DNA from: Anoxybacillus tengchongensis
Lineage (GTDB): Bacteria; Bacillota; Bacilli; Bacillales; Anoxybacillaceae
NCBI RefSeq assembly: GCF_014201585.1
Contig: NZ_JACHES010000004.1
Coordinates: 165,955-229,954, forward strand
Direction of reading: 5' to 3'
Length of the DNA stretch: 64,000 bases
Position numbers and translations under genes: made by a program. Shown piece after piece: positions 17,115-27,222 of the stretch. The notes beneath the pieces are model-generated. The model worked only from the letters and a program-made list of their open reading frames with translations, ran no database searches and was not told where the DNA came from. Each line of letters starts with the position of its first letter. Positions within the stretch are counted from its first letter, which is position 1.

Positions 17115-17142
17115 AAGGCTGTTGCCGAACGGCAACAGCCTT
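17115..17142 (-). terminator. Terminator after the acetoacetyl-CoA synthetase gene
   Basis: AAGGCTGTTGCC, loop GAAC and GGCAACAGCCTT form a perfect 12-bp stem three bases beyond the stop codon. The T-rich tail on the minus strand is interrupted. Confidence 0.75.
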
Positions 17143-17144
17143 GC

Positions 17145-19121
17145 TTATACGTTTGAATGTTCCCATTGTTTTGCGAGTTCGATAAAGAAAGAAAGCGATT
17201 CGGGGTTTGCCATTGAGCCGACGTTCACCGCTTTTTCAAGCGGGAAGCCTAGTAAAAGTTTGCGAATAGGAATTTCCATTTTCTTTCCGTTTAACGTTTT
17301 TGGGATTTGGTCGACTTGGTAAATCGCATCCGGAATAAAGCGCGGCGATACGTGCGCTTTAATGGCATCTTTCACTCGTTGTTTTAACGCATCGTCTAGC
17401 TCCACCCCTGGTTGAAGGACAACAAACAGCGGCATAAACGATTTCCGCCCCATCACTTCTAAATCAATGACTAAGCTGTCAAGAATGCCATCGACCGTTT
17501 CCACAGCACGATAAATTTCGCTCGTGCCCATGCGCACGCCCGCGCGGTTAATCGTTGAATCGGAGCGACCGTAAATGACGCAACTTCCTTCGTTGTCAAT
17601 TTTAATCCAGTCCCCATGTTTCCATACGCCTGGATACGTATCAAAATAGCTTTCGCGATAGCGGCGATCGTTTTCGTCGTTCCAGAAAAAGAGCGGCATG
17701 GACGGCATCGGCGCCGTGATGACTAATTCCCCTACTTCATTGATCAGCGAATGTCCATGTTCATCAAACGCCTGTACGCTTGCCCCAAGCGAGCGGCATT
17801 GTAGCATCCCTGCACGAACCGGCAGTATCGGAGACCCACTGACAAACGCGGTACATACATCCGTTCCGCCACTGCATGAGACGAGCCAAACATCTTTTAC
17901 ATGCTCATACACCCAAAGAAATCCCTCGGTCGTCAGCGGCGACCCTGTCGAAAGAACCGCTTGCAAATGTGAAAAATCATAGGTTTCTTTCGGTTGAATG
18001 CCTTGTTTCATGCACACGTTAATAAACGCTGCGCTTGTGCCAAAATGCGTGATGTTCGCTTTTTCGGCAAGCTCCCATAAGACGTTTGCATCAGGAAACG
18101 TTGGGCTCCCGTCATATAACACAACCGTTGCCCCGACTAATAGCCCGCCAATTAAAAAGTTCCACATCATCCAGCCCGTCGTCGTAAACCAGAAAAACGT
18201 GCTGTCTTGTTTAATGTTGCATTCAATCGATAAAATTTTTAAATGCTCTAATAAAATGCCGCCATGCCCTTGCACGATTGGTTTTGGTAGTCCGGTCGTT
18301 CCGGAAGAATATAAAATCCAAAGCGGGTGAGCAAACGGTACATGCTCATAAACTAGCTCGCCTTCTTGTTGCAATATGTCCATCCATAATAAAACAGAAT
18401 CGTCCCACGCGCTTATATCGTCACATAAATACGGAACGACAATCGTCTTTTTTAACGATGGAAGTTTTTGTTGCAACTCTTTCACAACAGGCACTTTATC
18501 AAACGTTTTTCCGTTATATTGGCAACCGTCTACCGCAAATAAAACGGTCGGCTCAATTTGTTGGAAGCGATCGATAACGCTATTGGCACCAAAATCCGGT
18601 GAACAACTTGACCAAATGGCGCCAATGCTCGCGCACGCCAAAAATGCGACGACGGTTTCTGGAATATTCGGCATATAAGCAACGACGCGGTCTCCTTGTT
18701 TGACGCCAAGTTTTTTCAGTGCCGAAGCGACCGATGCTGTTTGTTGTTTTAGTTCTTCCCACGTCACTTCACGGAGCGAAACGCGCTCGGAACGAAATAA
18801 AATTGCTGGTTTTTCCTGTATGTTGCGAAAAATATGTTCCGCATAATTTAACCGTGCCCCCGGAAACCAGTTTGCCCGCGGCATTTTTCGCTCTTCTAAC
18901 ACACACGTATACGATGCAGACGACTGAACGTCACAATACTCCCACACCGTTTCCCAAAATTGCTCAAGGTTCTCGACCGACCATTTCCATAGCGCCGCAT
19001 GCGAATCAAATGAAAGTCCTTTTCTCTTCTGTAGCCAATCCATATACTTTTTCACGCTTGATTGTTCGATTTGCTCTTTCGTTGGAGCCCATAAAATATC
19101 TCCTTCTGCAATCGCTTTCAT
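17145..19121 (-). CDS. Acetoacetate-CoA ligase
   Basis: Acetoacetyl-CoA synthetase (658 aa, usual length about 650), an AMP-forming enzyme that turns acetoacetate into acetoacetyl-CoA. Family marks are the N-terminal WFPGARLNYAEHIF, the loop LYSSGTTGLPKPIVQGHGG near 258, FFWFTTTGWMMWNFLIGG near 300 (shortened: TTTGWMMWN) and the C-terminal lysine in PKTLNGKKMEIP. It has its own promoter (ATTATA at 19166-19171 is the -10 read on the minus strand) and an AAAGGAGGT ribosome site. Beside the LiuR-like operon it could use acetoacetate from leucine or fatty-acid breakdown, or from polyhydroxybutyrate. Confidence 0.92.
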   Translation of the reverse strand: MKAIAEGDILWAPTKEQIEQSSVKKYMDWLQKRKGLSFDSHAALWKWSVENLEQFWETVWEYCDVQSSASYTCVLEERKMPRANWFPGARLNYAEHIFRNIQEKPAILFRSERVSLREVTWEELKQQTASVASALKKLGVKQGDRVVAYMPNIPETVVAFLACASIGAIWSSCSPDFGANSVIDRFQQIEPTVLFAVDGCQYNGKTFDKVPVVKELQQKLPSLKKTIVVPYLCDDISAWDDSVLLWMDILQQEGELVYEHVPFAHPLWILYSSGTTGLPKPIVQGHGGILLEHLKILSIECNIKQDSTFFWFTTTGWMMWNFLIGGLLVGATVVLYDGSPTFPDANVLWELAEKANITHFGTSAAFINVCMKQGIQPKETYDFSHLQAVLSTGSPLTTEGFLWVYEHVKDVWLVSCSGGTDVCTAFVSGSPILPVRAGMLQCRSLGASVQAFDEHGHSLINEVGELVITAPMPSMPLFFWNDENDRRYRESYFDTYPGVWKHGDWIKIDNEGSCVIYGRSDSTINRAGVRMGTSEIYRAVETVDGILDSLVIDLEVMGRKSFMPLFVVLQPGVELDDALKQRVKDAIKAHVSPRFIPDAIYQVDQIPKTLNGKKMEIPIRKLLLGFPLEKAVNVGSMANPESLSFFIELAKQWEHSNV

Positions 19122-19198
19122 CTTCTGACCTCCTTTTGAAAAGAAAGAAAATTAAGAACATTTACATTATACACTATATGATCATCCGAAAAATATAT

Positions 19199-19237
19199 AA
19201 AAAGACGCATCGGCTTTGTTGGCCATGCGTCTTTTTT
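19199..19237. terminator. Terminator for the FapA-family gene
   Basis: AAAAAGACGCAT and ATGCGTCTTTTTT form a 12-bp stem at the end of the FapA-family gene. It also lies upstream of the acetoacetate ligase promoter. Confidence 0.85.
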
Positions 19238-21158
19238 ATCCAAATACAATCTCTTGGCGTTCGTCGTCCCATTTCATTTCAACATATTTTTTTTCTTCAT
19301 AAAACGTATACATTTTTTTACCAAATTGAACAACTGTTCCTTCCCACGCGTGTTCAATATAAATTATCTCCCCTTTTGGCACAGCTAACACCGTCTTAAT
19401 GCCGAGGGAAGATCCGACCTCTTTAATTTTCATTCCTTTTTGCGCATACGCTTCACCACCACGTAATACTCCGTGAACAGTCAATGTTCCTCCGGCGTAA
19501 ATATTACAATTATAACAACCTTTCCCTGTTATAATTACATCGCCACTTCCATGAATGACGCTATTTAAAGCATACGAAAGTTCAATCGCATCGTTTTCTT
19601 CGCGATCGTATTGTCCGATAAATGTATTAAGTTCACGAAGCAAATTTGCCATGCCTTCTAAACAGTGAAAATGATTTGGACCATCTGCAAGCAAACAGCC
19701 GTCTAACTGCGAACCAATGTCGAACCACTGTTCACCAATTTGTTCACGCTTTTGTTCGCACATCGTTTTATACTGTTTCATCGCTTCCATCATCGTTTGA
19801 AACTTGCTTTCAAGTAATCTCTTTGTCAGCGGATAAATATCTTGTTCACGAATTTTAGACATGACCATCAATTGTTGAATGGCAACAATCATTCGTTCAA
19901 GCGATTGGCGAATTTGTTGTAATAAACCGATGAGTTGTGTAACGAGCATTTTATTTTCCCCTGATGTGACTGTACCGCTAATGACGTTTTGTTGAATAAA
20001 AATAGATTGTTGCGCACGAATTTTTGCTCGATTGACATTTTGTAAAATCATAATGCTACCGAGTGCTTCAACGACCATCTCGTCTTGAACATTGCCTGTA
20101 ATTTCAACATCGCCTTTAAAATGAATGTTTCCTACCGATAAATCGACATCACCTTGATGGACGAGCTTCGGAATAATGGAAACAACGACTGTCTTTCCTT
20201 TTTTCGCAATTTGTGGTCGTCCGCCTGTCATTGCTAAAATGCGATTGTCATCCATCGTTACCCCTTTACCAAGCTTAATCATGACTGGGTGCACTTCACG
20301 AACAGGAATCACTTCATTCGTCACCGTTAATCCCGGCTTTCCAGGTTGCGGAGGATGAACAATCGCGATTAAGTCTCCCTCACCGACCGTTGCGATCGTT
20401 TCCATTTCACGATAATCAACCGTTCCATCCTCACGAACTTTTGGTTTTTTTCTTCCTTCTCCTACTTTCACTTCTACCCAACCGTCTGTTCCCTCGATCG
20501 GTTCAATTCCTTTTGCGATAACAGCCGTTACTTTTTTATCTGACTGCAGCGCTTGACGAATTGCTTCTTCATTTATTCCATAAACAATTTCTAACTCTTG
20601 CAGTTTCGCCATCACTTGGTCATATGACACATCATAAATGAGCTCATTCTCCATTTTCGCTTGTATATGCAATTTATTAGATGGTTGCTGATCTTCAAGT
20701 ACATATCGGCGTCGTATACCGGGGGCAAACGTCAATGTGGCCTCTAACTTTCTAGCATCTATGTCAATTTTCCAGACTGATTGTGCAATACTTTCTTCTT
20801 TTGGATAAATGCGAACATCGTCTCCTTCTTGTAACGTGATTGTCCCTTCGATTACTTCTCCATTATGTAAACAAATGACACCTTCACCAATCACAATCGT
20901 TGGGCTAACGTCCAAACATTCGTAATACAACAAGCCATCTTCGATCCATACTTTTCCTTCTTTCTGTTGAACAACTTGTTTTATTTGCTGCTTCTTCGTT
21001 AGTCGGACAACGGCCGGTTGTGAAACGATACCGAACAACTTTTTACGTTCTTGTTGTATGATTTCAATGACTACTTCTTCGCGCGTTGCTTGAAGCTGTT
21101 TTAGCCCATCTTCAATGGCCTCTTCTACCGTTTGTCCTTTTACTTCAATGTACTCCAT
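19236..21158 (-). CDS. FapA (DUF342) family protein with Jag-like N-terminus
   Basis: Protein of 640 aa. Residues 1-50 (EYIEVKGQTVEEAIEDGL) resemble the Jag_N domain of the RNA-associated Jag/KhpB proteins. Then follows the large DUF342/FapA region with beta-helix repeats (GDVEITGNVQDEMVVEALGSI; shortened: GNVQDEMVVEALGS) and a central coiled coil (about 430-530). FapA proteins have been tied to flagellar assembly or polar localisation. The frame is open to 21254, but ATG 21158 with GGCGGGAAAAGG and the Jag-like start are convincing. It is a single gene. Confidence 0.82.
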   Translation of the reverse strand: MEYIEVKGQTVEEAIEDGLKQLQATREEVVIEIIQQERKKLFGIVSQPAVVRLTKKQQIKQVVQQKEGKVWIEDGLLYYECLDVSPTIVIGEGVICLHNGEVIEGTITLQEGDDVRIYPKEESIAQSVWKIDIDARKLEATLTFAPGIRRRYVLEDQQPSNKLHIQAKMENELIYDVSYDQVMAKLQELEIVYGINEEAIRQALQSDKKVTAVIAKGIEPIEGTDGWVEVKVGEGRKKPKVREDGTVDYREMETIATVGEGDLIAIVHPPQPGKPGLTVTNEVIPVREVHPVMIKLGKGVTMDDNRILAMTGGRPQIAKKGKTVVVSIIPKLVHQGDVDLSVGNIHFKGDVEITGNVQDEMVVEALGSIMILQNVNRAKIRAQQSIFIQQNVISGTVTSGENKMLVTQLIGLLQQIRQSLERMIVAIQQLMVMSKIREQDIYPLTKRLLESKFQTMMEAMKQYKTMCEQKREQIGEQWFDIGSQLDGCLLADGPNHFHCLEGMANLLRELNTFIGQYDREENDAIELSYALNSVIHGSGDVIITGKGCYNCNIYAGGTLTVHGVLRGGEAYAQKGMKIKEVGSSLGIKTVLAVPKGEIIYIEHAWEGTVVQFGKKMYTFYEEKKYVEMKWDDERQEIVFG

Positions 21159-21275
21159 CCTTTTCCCGCCTTTTTCCTTATCATTTACTGTTGTTTTTAT
21201 TATAATAGTAAAAGGATAAAAGAAATAGTGAAAAAAGTCGGAACCCTCTATCATTTTAGAAAAAGGATGGTTGAG

Positions 21276-21746
21276 ATGAAAAAACGATTGATGTTTAGCA
21301 CGATGCTCTCTGTCAGTTTATTGTTTAGTGGATGTGCACAAAAAGAAAATGATCATGCTCAGGAACATCAAATAAAAGATATACGTGAAGAAACAGCTTC
21401 CATTCATAGTTTGCCGTCTTTTTTAACTAAACATAACGAATCTATGGCGCATTTATACGAACAAGCTGCGACACATCAAAAATTGCTAGAAAACATTCCT
21501 TGTTATTGTGGATGCGGTGAGTCAGTCGGTCATGAAAACAATTATGATTGTTTTGTATATGAAAATAAAAGCGATGGTGCAGTCATTTGGGACGACCATG
21601 CGACAAAATGTGGAGTTTGTTTAGAAATTGCAGCTGTTTCGATTGAGCAATATGAAAAAGGTATGTCTGTGAAAGATATTCGCCGGCTTATTGATGAAAC
21701 ATATAAAGAAGGCTATGCCAAACCGACACCGACAAAACCGATGTAA
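21276..21746 (+). CDS. PCYCGC-motif lipoprotein
   Basis: Lipoprotein of 156 aa. The signal peptide ends in the lipobox LFSGC. The family motif PCYCGCG lies near residue 78, with further conserved cysteines in YDCFV and KCGVCLE, and the C-terminal SVKDIRRLIDETY. The clustered cysteines suggest metal or haem binding or redox work outside the membrane, but the function is unknown. The ATG at 21276 has AAAAGGATGG before it. A TATAAT at 21201-21206 is the probable -10. It ends at a strong terminator shared with the convergent ABC permease. Confidence 0.85.
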   Translation: MKKRLMFSTMLSVSLLFSGCAQKENDHAQEHQIKDIREETASIHSLPSFLTKHNESMAHLYEQAATHQKLLENIPCYCGCGESVGHENNYDCFVYENKSDGAVIWDDHATKCGVCLEIAAVSIEQYEKGMSVKDIRRLIDETYKEGYAKPTPTKPM

Positions 21747-21773
21747 AAAACCGAGCATTCCGCTCGGTTTTTT
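21745..21773. terminator. Bidirectional terminator
   Basis: AAAAAACCGAGC and GCTCGGTTTTTT form a strong hairpin between the convergent lipoprotein and yhaP genes. Confidence 0.92.
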
Positions 21774-23001
21774 ATTTTTTTGTTAATTGCCATGCCCGCT
21801 TGAGATCTTTCCATGAAGATGCTTGATTATACATAAGCACGCCACCACGATATATTTTTGAACCAAACACAAATAAAAAGGCAATTGTCCCGACGAGTAA
21901 AACAATACTAAAGGCAATTTCCCAAACCGGAACGTGCAACATTCCAATTCTTAAAAACATAATCATTGGAGCAAAAAACGGAATAAACGACATTGCTGTA
22001 ATAAACGGAGATTCTGGTGCATTCAAACCAAACATTGCCATAATAAACGCCGCAACAACAAGCATCGTGACAGGTCCTGCCATTTGTTGCACTTCCTCCA
22101 CTCGGCTAACGATCGAACCAAGCACTGCAAATAACATCGCATACAACAAATAACCGAGCAAGAAAAAGATAATGCCATATATCATCAAAGAAAGTGGTAG
22201 TTCGTTCATGCCTAGCAACTGACGTAACATATCACTATTTTTCATCGATGCATAACCAACTGAAAAAATAATAACAAACTGCGTTAAACTTAACAAAGCA
22301 ATTCCTAAAATTTTTCCGAACAATTGTTGAATAGGTGAGATACTTGAAATTAAAATTTCCATAATGCGTGATGATTTTTCCGTTGCTACTTCCATCATAA
22401 TCATACTTCCATACATTAAAACGAACATATACATGGCAAACAGTAGCACATATACGATCGCTCTTGCCTGATTTAATTGTTCTTCTGTTTTTGCATGTTC
22501 TTCAAGCGCCACTTTCTCCATAGCGATTGGCGCATATAACGCGTTCATTTGATCATACGTTAATCCGATCTGTTTTGCCATCATTGCGATTTTAACGTGC
22601 TGTAACGCTTGCTCAACTTCGTAGGTGACATCGGTATCTGCAATATTTTTCGCATAATATGTCACTTTCGGTTGCCCATTTTGTACATGAAGCACGATAT
22701 ACGCATACCACTGTTCTGTCTGGACAAGTTTTTTTGCTTGTTCTTCACTTTTATCATGGCGAATAAGTTTTATTTCTTTATTCGATTGCAATTGCGCTTG
22801 CAATGATTCATACCATCCGTTCGTTTCGTCAATAACACCAATCGTCTTTTCACCACCATCACTAAATGCTTCTATAATACGATCTAACTGACTAATACCA
22901 AATACAATAAAAGCGGTAATGATCGTTGAAATGAAAAAGGACTTTGATTTTAATTTCGTTACATACGTATGAAGAAAAACGATCCAAAACTTATTGTTCA
23001 T
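21772..23001 (-). CDS. yhaP: ABC-2 type exporter permease, YhaP/NatB-like
   Basis: Membrane subunit (409 aa) of an ABC exporter of the NatB/YhaP type. One N-terminal helix is followed by a large external domain (about 55-180) and a C-terminal bundle of five to six helices. The conserved segment EVATEKSSRIMEILISSISP stands near residue 210. ATG 23001 is spaced correctly from AGTAGGTG. It overlaps the ATPase gene by 11 bp. In B. subtilis YhaQP and NatAB are linked to sodium or alkali stress, so export of ions or toxic compounds is plausible but unproven. Confidence 0.85.
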   Translation of the reverse strand: MNNKFWIVFLHTYVTKLKSKSFFISTIITAFIVFGISQLDRIIEAFSDGGEKTIGVIDETNGWYESLQAQLQSNKEIKLIRHDKSEEQAKKLVQTEQWYAYIVLHVQNGQPKVTYYAKNIADTDVTYEVEQALQHVKIAMMAKQIGLTYDQMNALYAPIAMEKVALEEHAKTEEQLNQARAIVYVLLFAMYMFVLMYGSMIMMEVATEKSSRIMEILISSISPIQQLFGKILGIALLSLTQFVIIFSVGYASMKNSDMLRQLLGMNELPLSLMIYGIIFFLLGYLLYAMLFAVLGSIVSRVEEVQQMAGPVTMLVVAAFIMAMFGLNAPESPFITAMSFIPFFAPMIMFLRIGMLHVPVWEIAFSIVLLVGTIAFLFVFGSKIYRGGVLMYNQASSWKDLKRAWQLTKK

Positions 23002-23893
23002 ACGTTGCACCTACTTTCTCAATGAAAATGTCATTCAGCGATGGTTCTTCTAATGAAAACGTACGAATAAATCCTTTTGCATAAATATGTTCAAGGATAC
23101 GTTGCGATACACTTTCGTCTGCTACTTGTAAGCGAACCCCTTCAACCATTTTCTCCATTTTTAATACGCCGGGAATGTCTGTTAACGTTTCAAACGGAAG
23201 TTCTCCGTGAATAATGACATTTTTCTTGCCAAAAGATCGCTTGAGTTCTTTTATCGATCCATGAACAATCGGTTTCCCTTTATGCATAATACATATATGT
23301 TCACATAATTGCTCGACATGTTCCATCCGATGACTTGAAAAAACAATCGTTGTTCCTTTTTGCTGCAAATCGATGACTGCCTTTTTCAACATTTCGACAT
23401 TTACCGGGTCTAATCCGCTAAACGGTTCGTCTAAAATAAGTAATTGTGGACGGTGTAACACCGCAGCGATAAATTGAATCTTTTGTTGATTTCCCTTTGA
23501 TAATTGTTCTACTTTTTGATTTTCATATTGTGGTATTTTAAAACGCTCGAGCCAATAGCGCATTTCTTTTACAATCTCTTCTTTATGTAATCCTCGCAAT
23601 CTCCCTAAATAAATGAGCTGTTCTTTTACTTTTAGTTTTGGATACAATCCCCTTTCTTCCGGCAAATACCCAATAAGATGACTATGCTTATATGTGATGC
23701 GCTCACCGTTCCACGTAATCTCACCTTTCGTTGGTTCAAGCAACCCTAAAATCATTCGAAACGTCGTCGTCTTTCCCGCTCCATTCGCCCCGAGAAATCC
23801 GAACATGTGCTGTTCTGGAATACATAATGTCACATCATCTACTGCTGTAAACGAACCAAACTGTTTTGTTACATGCTGTAACACTAACCCCAT
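22991..23893 (-). CDS. yhaQ: ABC exporter ATP-binding protein, YhaQ/NatA-like
   Basis: ATPase subunit (300 aa) pairing with the permease that follows. Walker A GANGAGKTT near residue 36, signature LSKGNQQK near 133, Walker B LLILDEPFSGLDP near 153, then the DUF4162-type C-terminal region typical of the NatA class. The frame is open to 23953, but ATG 23893 follows AAAGGAGTGG. Confidence 0.88.
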   Translation of the reverse strand: MGLVLQHVTKQFGSFTAVDDVTLCIPEQHMFGFLGANGAGKTTTFRMILGLLEPTKGEITWNGERITYKHSHLIGYLPEERGLYPKLKVKEQLIYLGRLRGLHKEEIVKEMRYWLERFKIPQYENQKVEQLSKGNQQKIQFIAAVLHRPQLLILDEPFSGLDPVNVEMLKKAVIDLQQKGTTIVFSSHRMEHVEQLCEHICIMHKGKPIVHGSIKELKRSFGKKNVIIHGELPFETLTDIPGVLKMEKMVEGVRLQVADESVSQRILEHIYAKGFIRTFSLEEPSLNDIFIEKVGATYEQ

Positions 23894-24049
23894 GTTTTCC
23901 ACTCCTTTCTCTTTTATTCCATTATAACGTATAAATACAGGTAAAAGTTTCATACATTTACTTTTTTATGTTCAAAAAATGATGAGAAACATATTTCTTT
24001 CTTGTCCATCATTCATTTATAATGGCAAGTAGAGGGGAGGTGAATCGAA

Positions 24050-24505
24050 GTGGAGAAAGAAACAATTGTAAAAGAAATTGTGAAAGCGCTCGAGCTATTC
24101 TCGGACAACATTCATCACGAAATGAAGGAAATGAGCAATCAACTCCGTACTGAAATGCAGGCAATGGGCAACCAACTTCGCTCTGAAATGCAAGAAATGG
24201 GCAACCAACTTCGCTCTGAAATGCAAGAAATGGGCAACCAACTTCGCTCTGAAATGCAAGAAATGGGACAGCAACTTCGAGTAGAAATGCAAGAGCTTCG
24301 AACAGAAATCCGTGGTGTAGAAAGCAAATTAGAAGCGAAAATCGATGCCCTTAAACAAGAAATGAGAGAACAGCTCGAGCAGCTAAACGAAAAAGTTGAT
24401 CAACTACGCGATGAACTAACCGACACGCAAGAAACCGTCGATTTGCTTTCTTCTAAAACACTTCAACATGAGCGTAAACTCCGCCTTTTGTCCAAACAGT
24501 CGTAA
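24050..24505 (+). CDS. Coiled-coil protein with 11-residue repeats
   Basis: Protein of 151 aa predicted to be almost wholly coiled coil. Five consecutive 11-residue units of the type MGNQLRSEMQE occupy residues 28-82, followed by a heptad-like region (AKIDALKQEMREQLEQL). Hendecad repeats usually form right-handed coiled coils, and similar repeats occur in apolipoprotein- or LEA-like proteins. The GTG start follows GGGGAGGTGA. No signal or membrane segment. The function is unknown; the broken gene at 6806-7174 is of the same type. Confidence 0.65.
   Translation: MEKETIVKEIVKALELFSDNIHHEMKEMSNQLRTEMQAMGNQLRSEMQEMGNQLRSEMQEMGNQLRSEMQEMGQQLRVEMQELRTEIRGVESKLEAKIDALKQEMREQLEQLNEKVDQLRDELTDTQETVDLLSSKTLQHERKLRLLSKQS
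24131..24295 (+). repeat. Five tandem 33-bp repeats
   Basis: Units begin at 24131, 24164, 24197, 24230 and 24263. The three middle units are identical (start ATGGGCAACCAACTTCGC), the outer two are diverged. The unit is in frame with the coiled-coil gene, so unit gain or loss would lengthen or shorten the rod without a frameshift. Confidence 0.9.
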
Positions 24506-24511
24506 AATCTG

Positions 24512-24540
24512 TTGACATCTTCGTTTTTTTGTTTCATAAT
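24512..24540 (+). promoter_or_regulatory. Promoter of the T-box-proBA operon
   Basis: TTGACA, a 17-bp spacer and CATAAT, immediately before the T-box leader. Confidence 0.8.
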
Positions 24541-24546
24541 TCTGAA

Positions 24547-24800
24547 AAAAGGTGTATATGAAACGAGGTACGGGACGAGTAAACCGATGGAATGTGCCAG
24601 AGAATGGAACCCATAGGCTGGAAGGTTCCTCACGGAAAGTCGGTTGAACCTACCCTATTACGGCCGCTTATGCAAACATAAGCCGTCTCCCCTACGTTAC
24701 AGGGTAAGAGGTGGGCGCATTGCGCCAAAAAAGGTGGTACCGCGGAAACAACGCTTTTCCGTCCTTTTCTATAAGGGCGAAAAAGCGTTGTTTATTTTGG
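24547..24800 (+). ncRNA. T-box leader, proline (CCU) specifier
   Basis: tRNA-sensing leader before proBA. The T-box core AAGGTGGTACCGCG is at 24731-24744. The specifier triplet is probably CCT at 24649-24651 in the context TTGAACCTACC, matching proline. A terminator (AACAACGC arm near 24748 and GCGTTGTT near 24785) follows the T-box. Uncharged tRNA-Pro would favour antitermination and switch on proline synthesis. The terminator arms overlap the T-box side as expected for the antiterminator switch. Confidence 0.9.
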
Positions 24801-24813
24801 AGAAAGGAGTGAA

Positions 24814-25935
24814 ATGGTGAAAAAAAAGCGAATCGTCATCAAAATTGGCAGCAGCTCGTTAACTGAAAAAAACGGAACGCTTTCGGAACAAAAACTACGT
24901 GAACATGTTGAAGCACTTGCGTATATGAAACAACTTGGGCACGATATCATTCTCATTTCTTCTGGGGCGGTCGCCGCTGGATTTGGGTTGCTCGGATATC
25001 GTTCCCGCCCGAAAACAATGGCGGGAAAGCAAGCAGCCGCAGCTGTCGGGCAAGGAATGCTCATGCAAAGCTACATTTCCGCCTTTCGTTCGTTTCATAT
25101 CGTTACCGGACAATTGTTGTTAACACGCGCAGATTTTTACGACCGCGAGCGATTTCGTAATTTGTTTGCAACAATTTCTACACTACTTGACCGCGGGGTG
25201 CTTCCAATTATTAACGAAAATGACTCAGTCTCTGTCGAAGAGTTGACGTTTGGGGATAACGATTTATTATCTGCTTTGGTGAGTGGATTTTTGCATGCGG
25301 ACGCCTTAATCATTTTGACGGACATTAACGGCCTATATGATCAACACCCAAGCCACCCGGAAGCGAAAAAATATCATTTTCTCCCTGAAATTACTGACGA
25401 GCTAATGGAACAAGCAGGCGGAAGCGGGTCAACGGTTGGAACAGGCGGAATGAAATCGAAGCTACTTGCGGCGCAAAAGGCCCTTTCTTTCGGCGTCAGC
25501 GTCTTTATCGGCACCGGGAAAGGAAAAGAAAAGCTCAAACATATTTTAGAAGGAAAAGGTGACGGAACGTATATCGGCACTCCTTTTCACGGACATATGC
25601 AAACACGGAAGCAATGGATTGCCTATCACTCAAAAGTGTCTGGAGCAATTGAAATTGATGAAGGAGCAGAAAGCGCCCTTTTGCATAAAGGAAAAAGTTT
25701 GTTGCCTGCTGGGGTGACCAATGTGTTCGGTTCGTTTCAAGCGCTCGATGTCGTCAACGTCGTCAATCAAAAAGGCGATGTGATTGCTAGAGGGCAAGTA
25801 TATTATGCAGCAGATGACTTACAAAAAGTAAAAGGAATGGCAAGTGAACAAGCAAAACAATATTCTTTTCATCACCGTCCAGAAGTTATTCATCGTGATC
25901 ATTTAGTTTGCTTAAAAAGGATGCCGATCCGCTAA
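24814..25935 (+). CDS. proB: Glutamate 5-kinase
   Basis: First enzyme of proline synthesis, phosphorylating glutamate. The amino-acid kinase domain covers about residues 1-240 ([45 protein letters not shown]) and a PUA domain covers about 275-365. Length (373 aa) is normal. It follows a T-box and is followed 21 bp later by proA. The ribosome site is GAAAGGAG. Confidence 0.95.
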   Translation: MVKKKRIVIKIGSSSLTEKNGTLSEQKLREHVEALAYMKQLGHDIILISSGAVAAGFGLLGYRSRPKTMAGKQAAAAVGQGMLMQSYISAFRSFHIVTGQLLLTRADFYDRERFRNLFATISTLLDRGVLPIINENDSVSVEELTFGDNDLLSALVSGFLHADALIILTDINGLYDQHPSHPEAKKYHFLPEITDELMEQAGGSGSTVGTGGMKSKLLAAQKALSFGVSVFIGTGKGKEKLKHILEGKGDGTYIGTPFHGHMQTRKQWIAYHSKVSGAIEIDEGAESALLHKGKSLLPAGVTNVFGSFQALDVVNVVNQKGDVIARGQVYYAADDLQKVKGMASEQAKQYSFHHRPEVIHRDHLVCLKRMPIR

Positions 25936-25956
25936 AAACGAAAGGAGCGAAAACGG

Positions 25957-27198
25957 ATGAACGAATTACTAACAAAAGCAAAAAAGTTAACACATGCCGC
26001 AAAACATTTAGCGATTTTATCGACGGAAGAAAAAAACGAGGCGCTTTCAATGATCGCGGAAGCGCTAATTGCGCAAATGCCGTACATTTTACAAGAAAAC
26101 GAAAAAGATATGGCGCTCGGAAAAGAAAACGGGCTCTCTCCTTCCTTGCTTGACCGGTTGCAACTTACCGAAGAACGCATTCATCAAATGGCTGATGGCG
26201 TTCGCCAAGTTATCAACTTGCCAGATCCGATTGGAGAAACGATCGAACGATGGACGCGACCAAACGGGCTCCTATTAAAACAAATTCGCGTGCCGCTTGG
26301 GGTTGTCGGCATGGTGTACGAAGCGCGTCCGAATGTGACGGTCGATGCAGCTACTCTTTGCTTAAAAACAGGAAATGCCGTCTTGTTGCGCGGCAGTTCT
26401 TCCGCTATTCACTCAAATAAAGCGCTTGTTTCCGTTATGCAACAAGCGTTAAAACGGTCTTCTGTTCCAGTTGACTCGATTCAACTACTAGAAGATACGA
26501 GTCGCGAAACGGCACAACATATGTTTCGCTTAAAAGAATATGTAGACGTTCTCATCCCACGCGGCGGCGCTGGTCTCATTCAATCCGTCGTCGAAAACGC
26601 CACGATTCCTGTATTAGAAACAGGCGTCGGCAATTGTCATATTTTCATTGACGACTCCGCACAAAAAGAAATGGCGATTGATATTGTCATAAACGCTAAA
26701 CTGCAGCGCCCGTCCGTCTGCAATGCGGTCGAAACGGTCATCATTCACCACCAATGGCCATATATAAGTGCGTTGCTTGAAACGCTGCATGAAAAAGGGG
26801 TCGAACTACGCGGTGACAAACAGCTTGCGGCTACATACCCGTTCGTCTGTGAGGCAAAAGAAGAAGACTGGGCGACCGAATTTTTAGCCCCAATTTTAGC
26901 GGTGAAGCTCGTCAAAACAGTCGATGAAGCCATTGAGCATATTGAACGCTACGGCACGAAACATTCGGAAGCGATTATTTCCGAATGCAATGAACATGTA
27001 GAGCAGTTTTTCGCGCGCGTCGATGCCGCTGTATTGTACCATAACGCCTCTACCCGCTTCACCGATGGCGAACAATTCGGATACGGCGCGGAAATCGGCA
27101 TTAGCACACAAAAACTGCACGCCCGCGGCCCAATGGGATTGCGCGCCATCACGACAACAAAAACGCTCGTGTATGGAAATGGGCAAGTTCGTAAATAA
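25957..27198 (+). CDS. proA: Gamma-glutamyl phosphate reductase
   Basis: Second enzyme of proline synthesis, reducing glutamyl phosphate to glutamate semialdehyde with NADPH. It is an ALDH-fold protein of 413 aa. The catalytic cysteine is in [10 protein letters not shown] near residue 253; TGVGNCHIF and the C-terminal [19 protein letters not shown] are family marks. AAAGGAGCG precedes the ATG. It is co-transcribed with proB under T-box control. Confidence 0.95.
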   Translation: MNELLTKAKKLTHAAKHLAILSTEEKNEALSMIAEALIAQMPYILQENEKDMALGKENGLSPSLLDRLQLTEERIHQMADGVRQVINLPDPIGETIERWTRPNGLLLKQIRVPLGVVGMVYEARPNVTVDAATLCLKTGNAVLLRGSSSAIHSNKALVSVMQQALKRSSVPVDSIQLLEDTSRETAQHMFRLKEYVDVLIPRGGAGLIQSVVENATIPVLETGVGNCHIFIDDSAQKEMAIDIVINAKLQRPSVCNAVETVIIHHQWPYISALLETLHEKGVELRGDKQLAATYPFVCEAKEEDWATEFLAPILAVKLVKTVDEAIEHIERYGTKHSEAIISECNEHVEQFFARVDAAVLYHNASTRFTDGEQFGYGAEIGISTQKLHARGPMGLRAITTTKTLVYGNGQVRK

Positions 27199-27222
27199 AA
27201 ACCAGCCTCTATATGGGGTTGG

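Noticed and set aside
24131..24295. CRISPR-like array
   Set aside because: The repeats are adjacent without spacers and in frame with a coding sequence; they encode 11-residue coiled-coil units.
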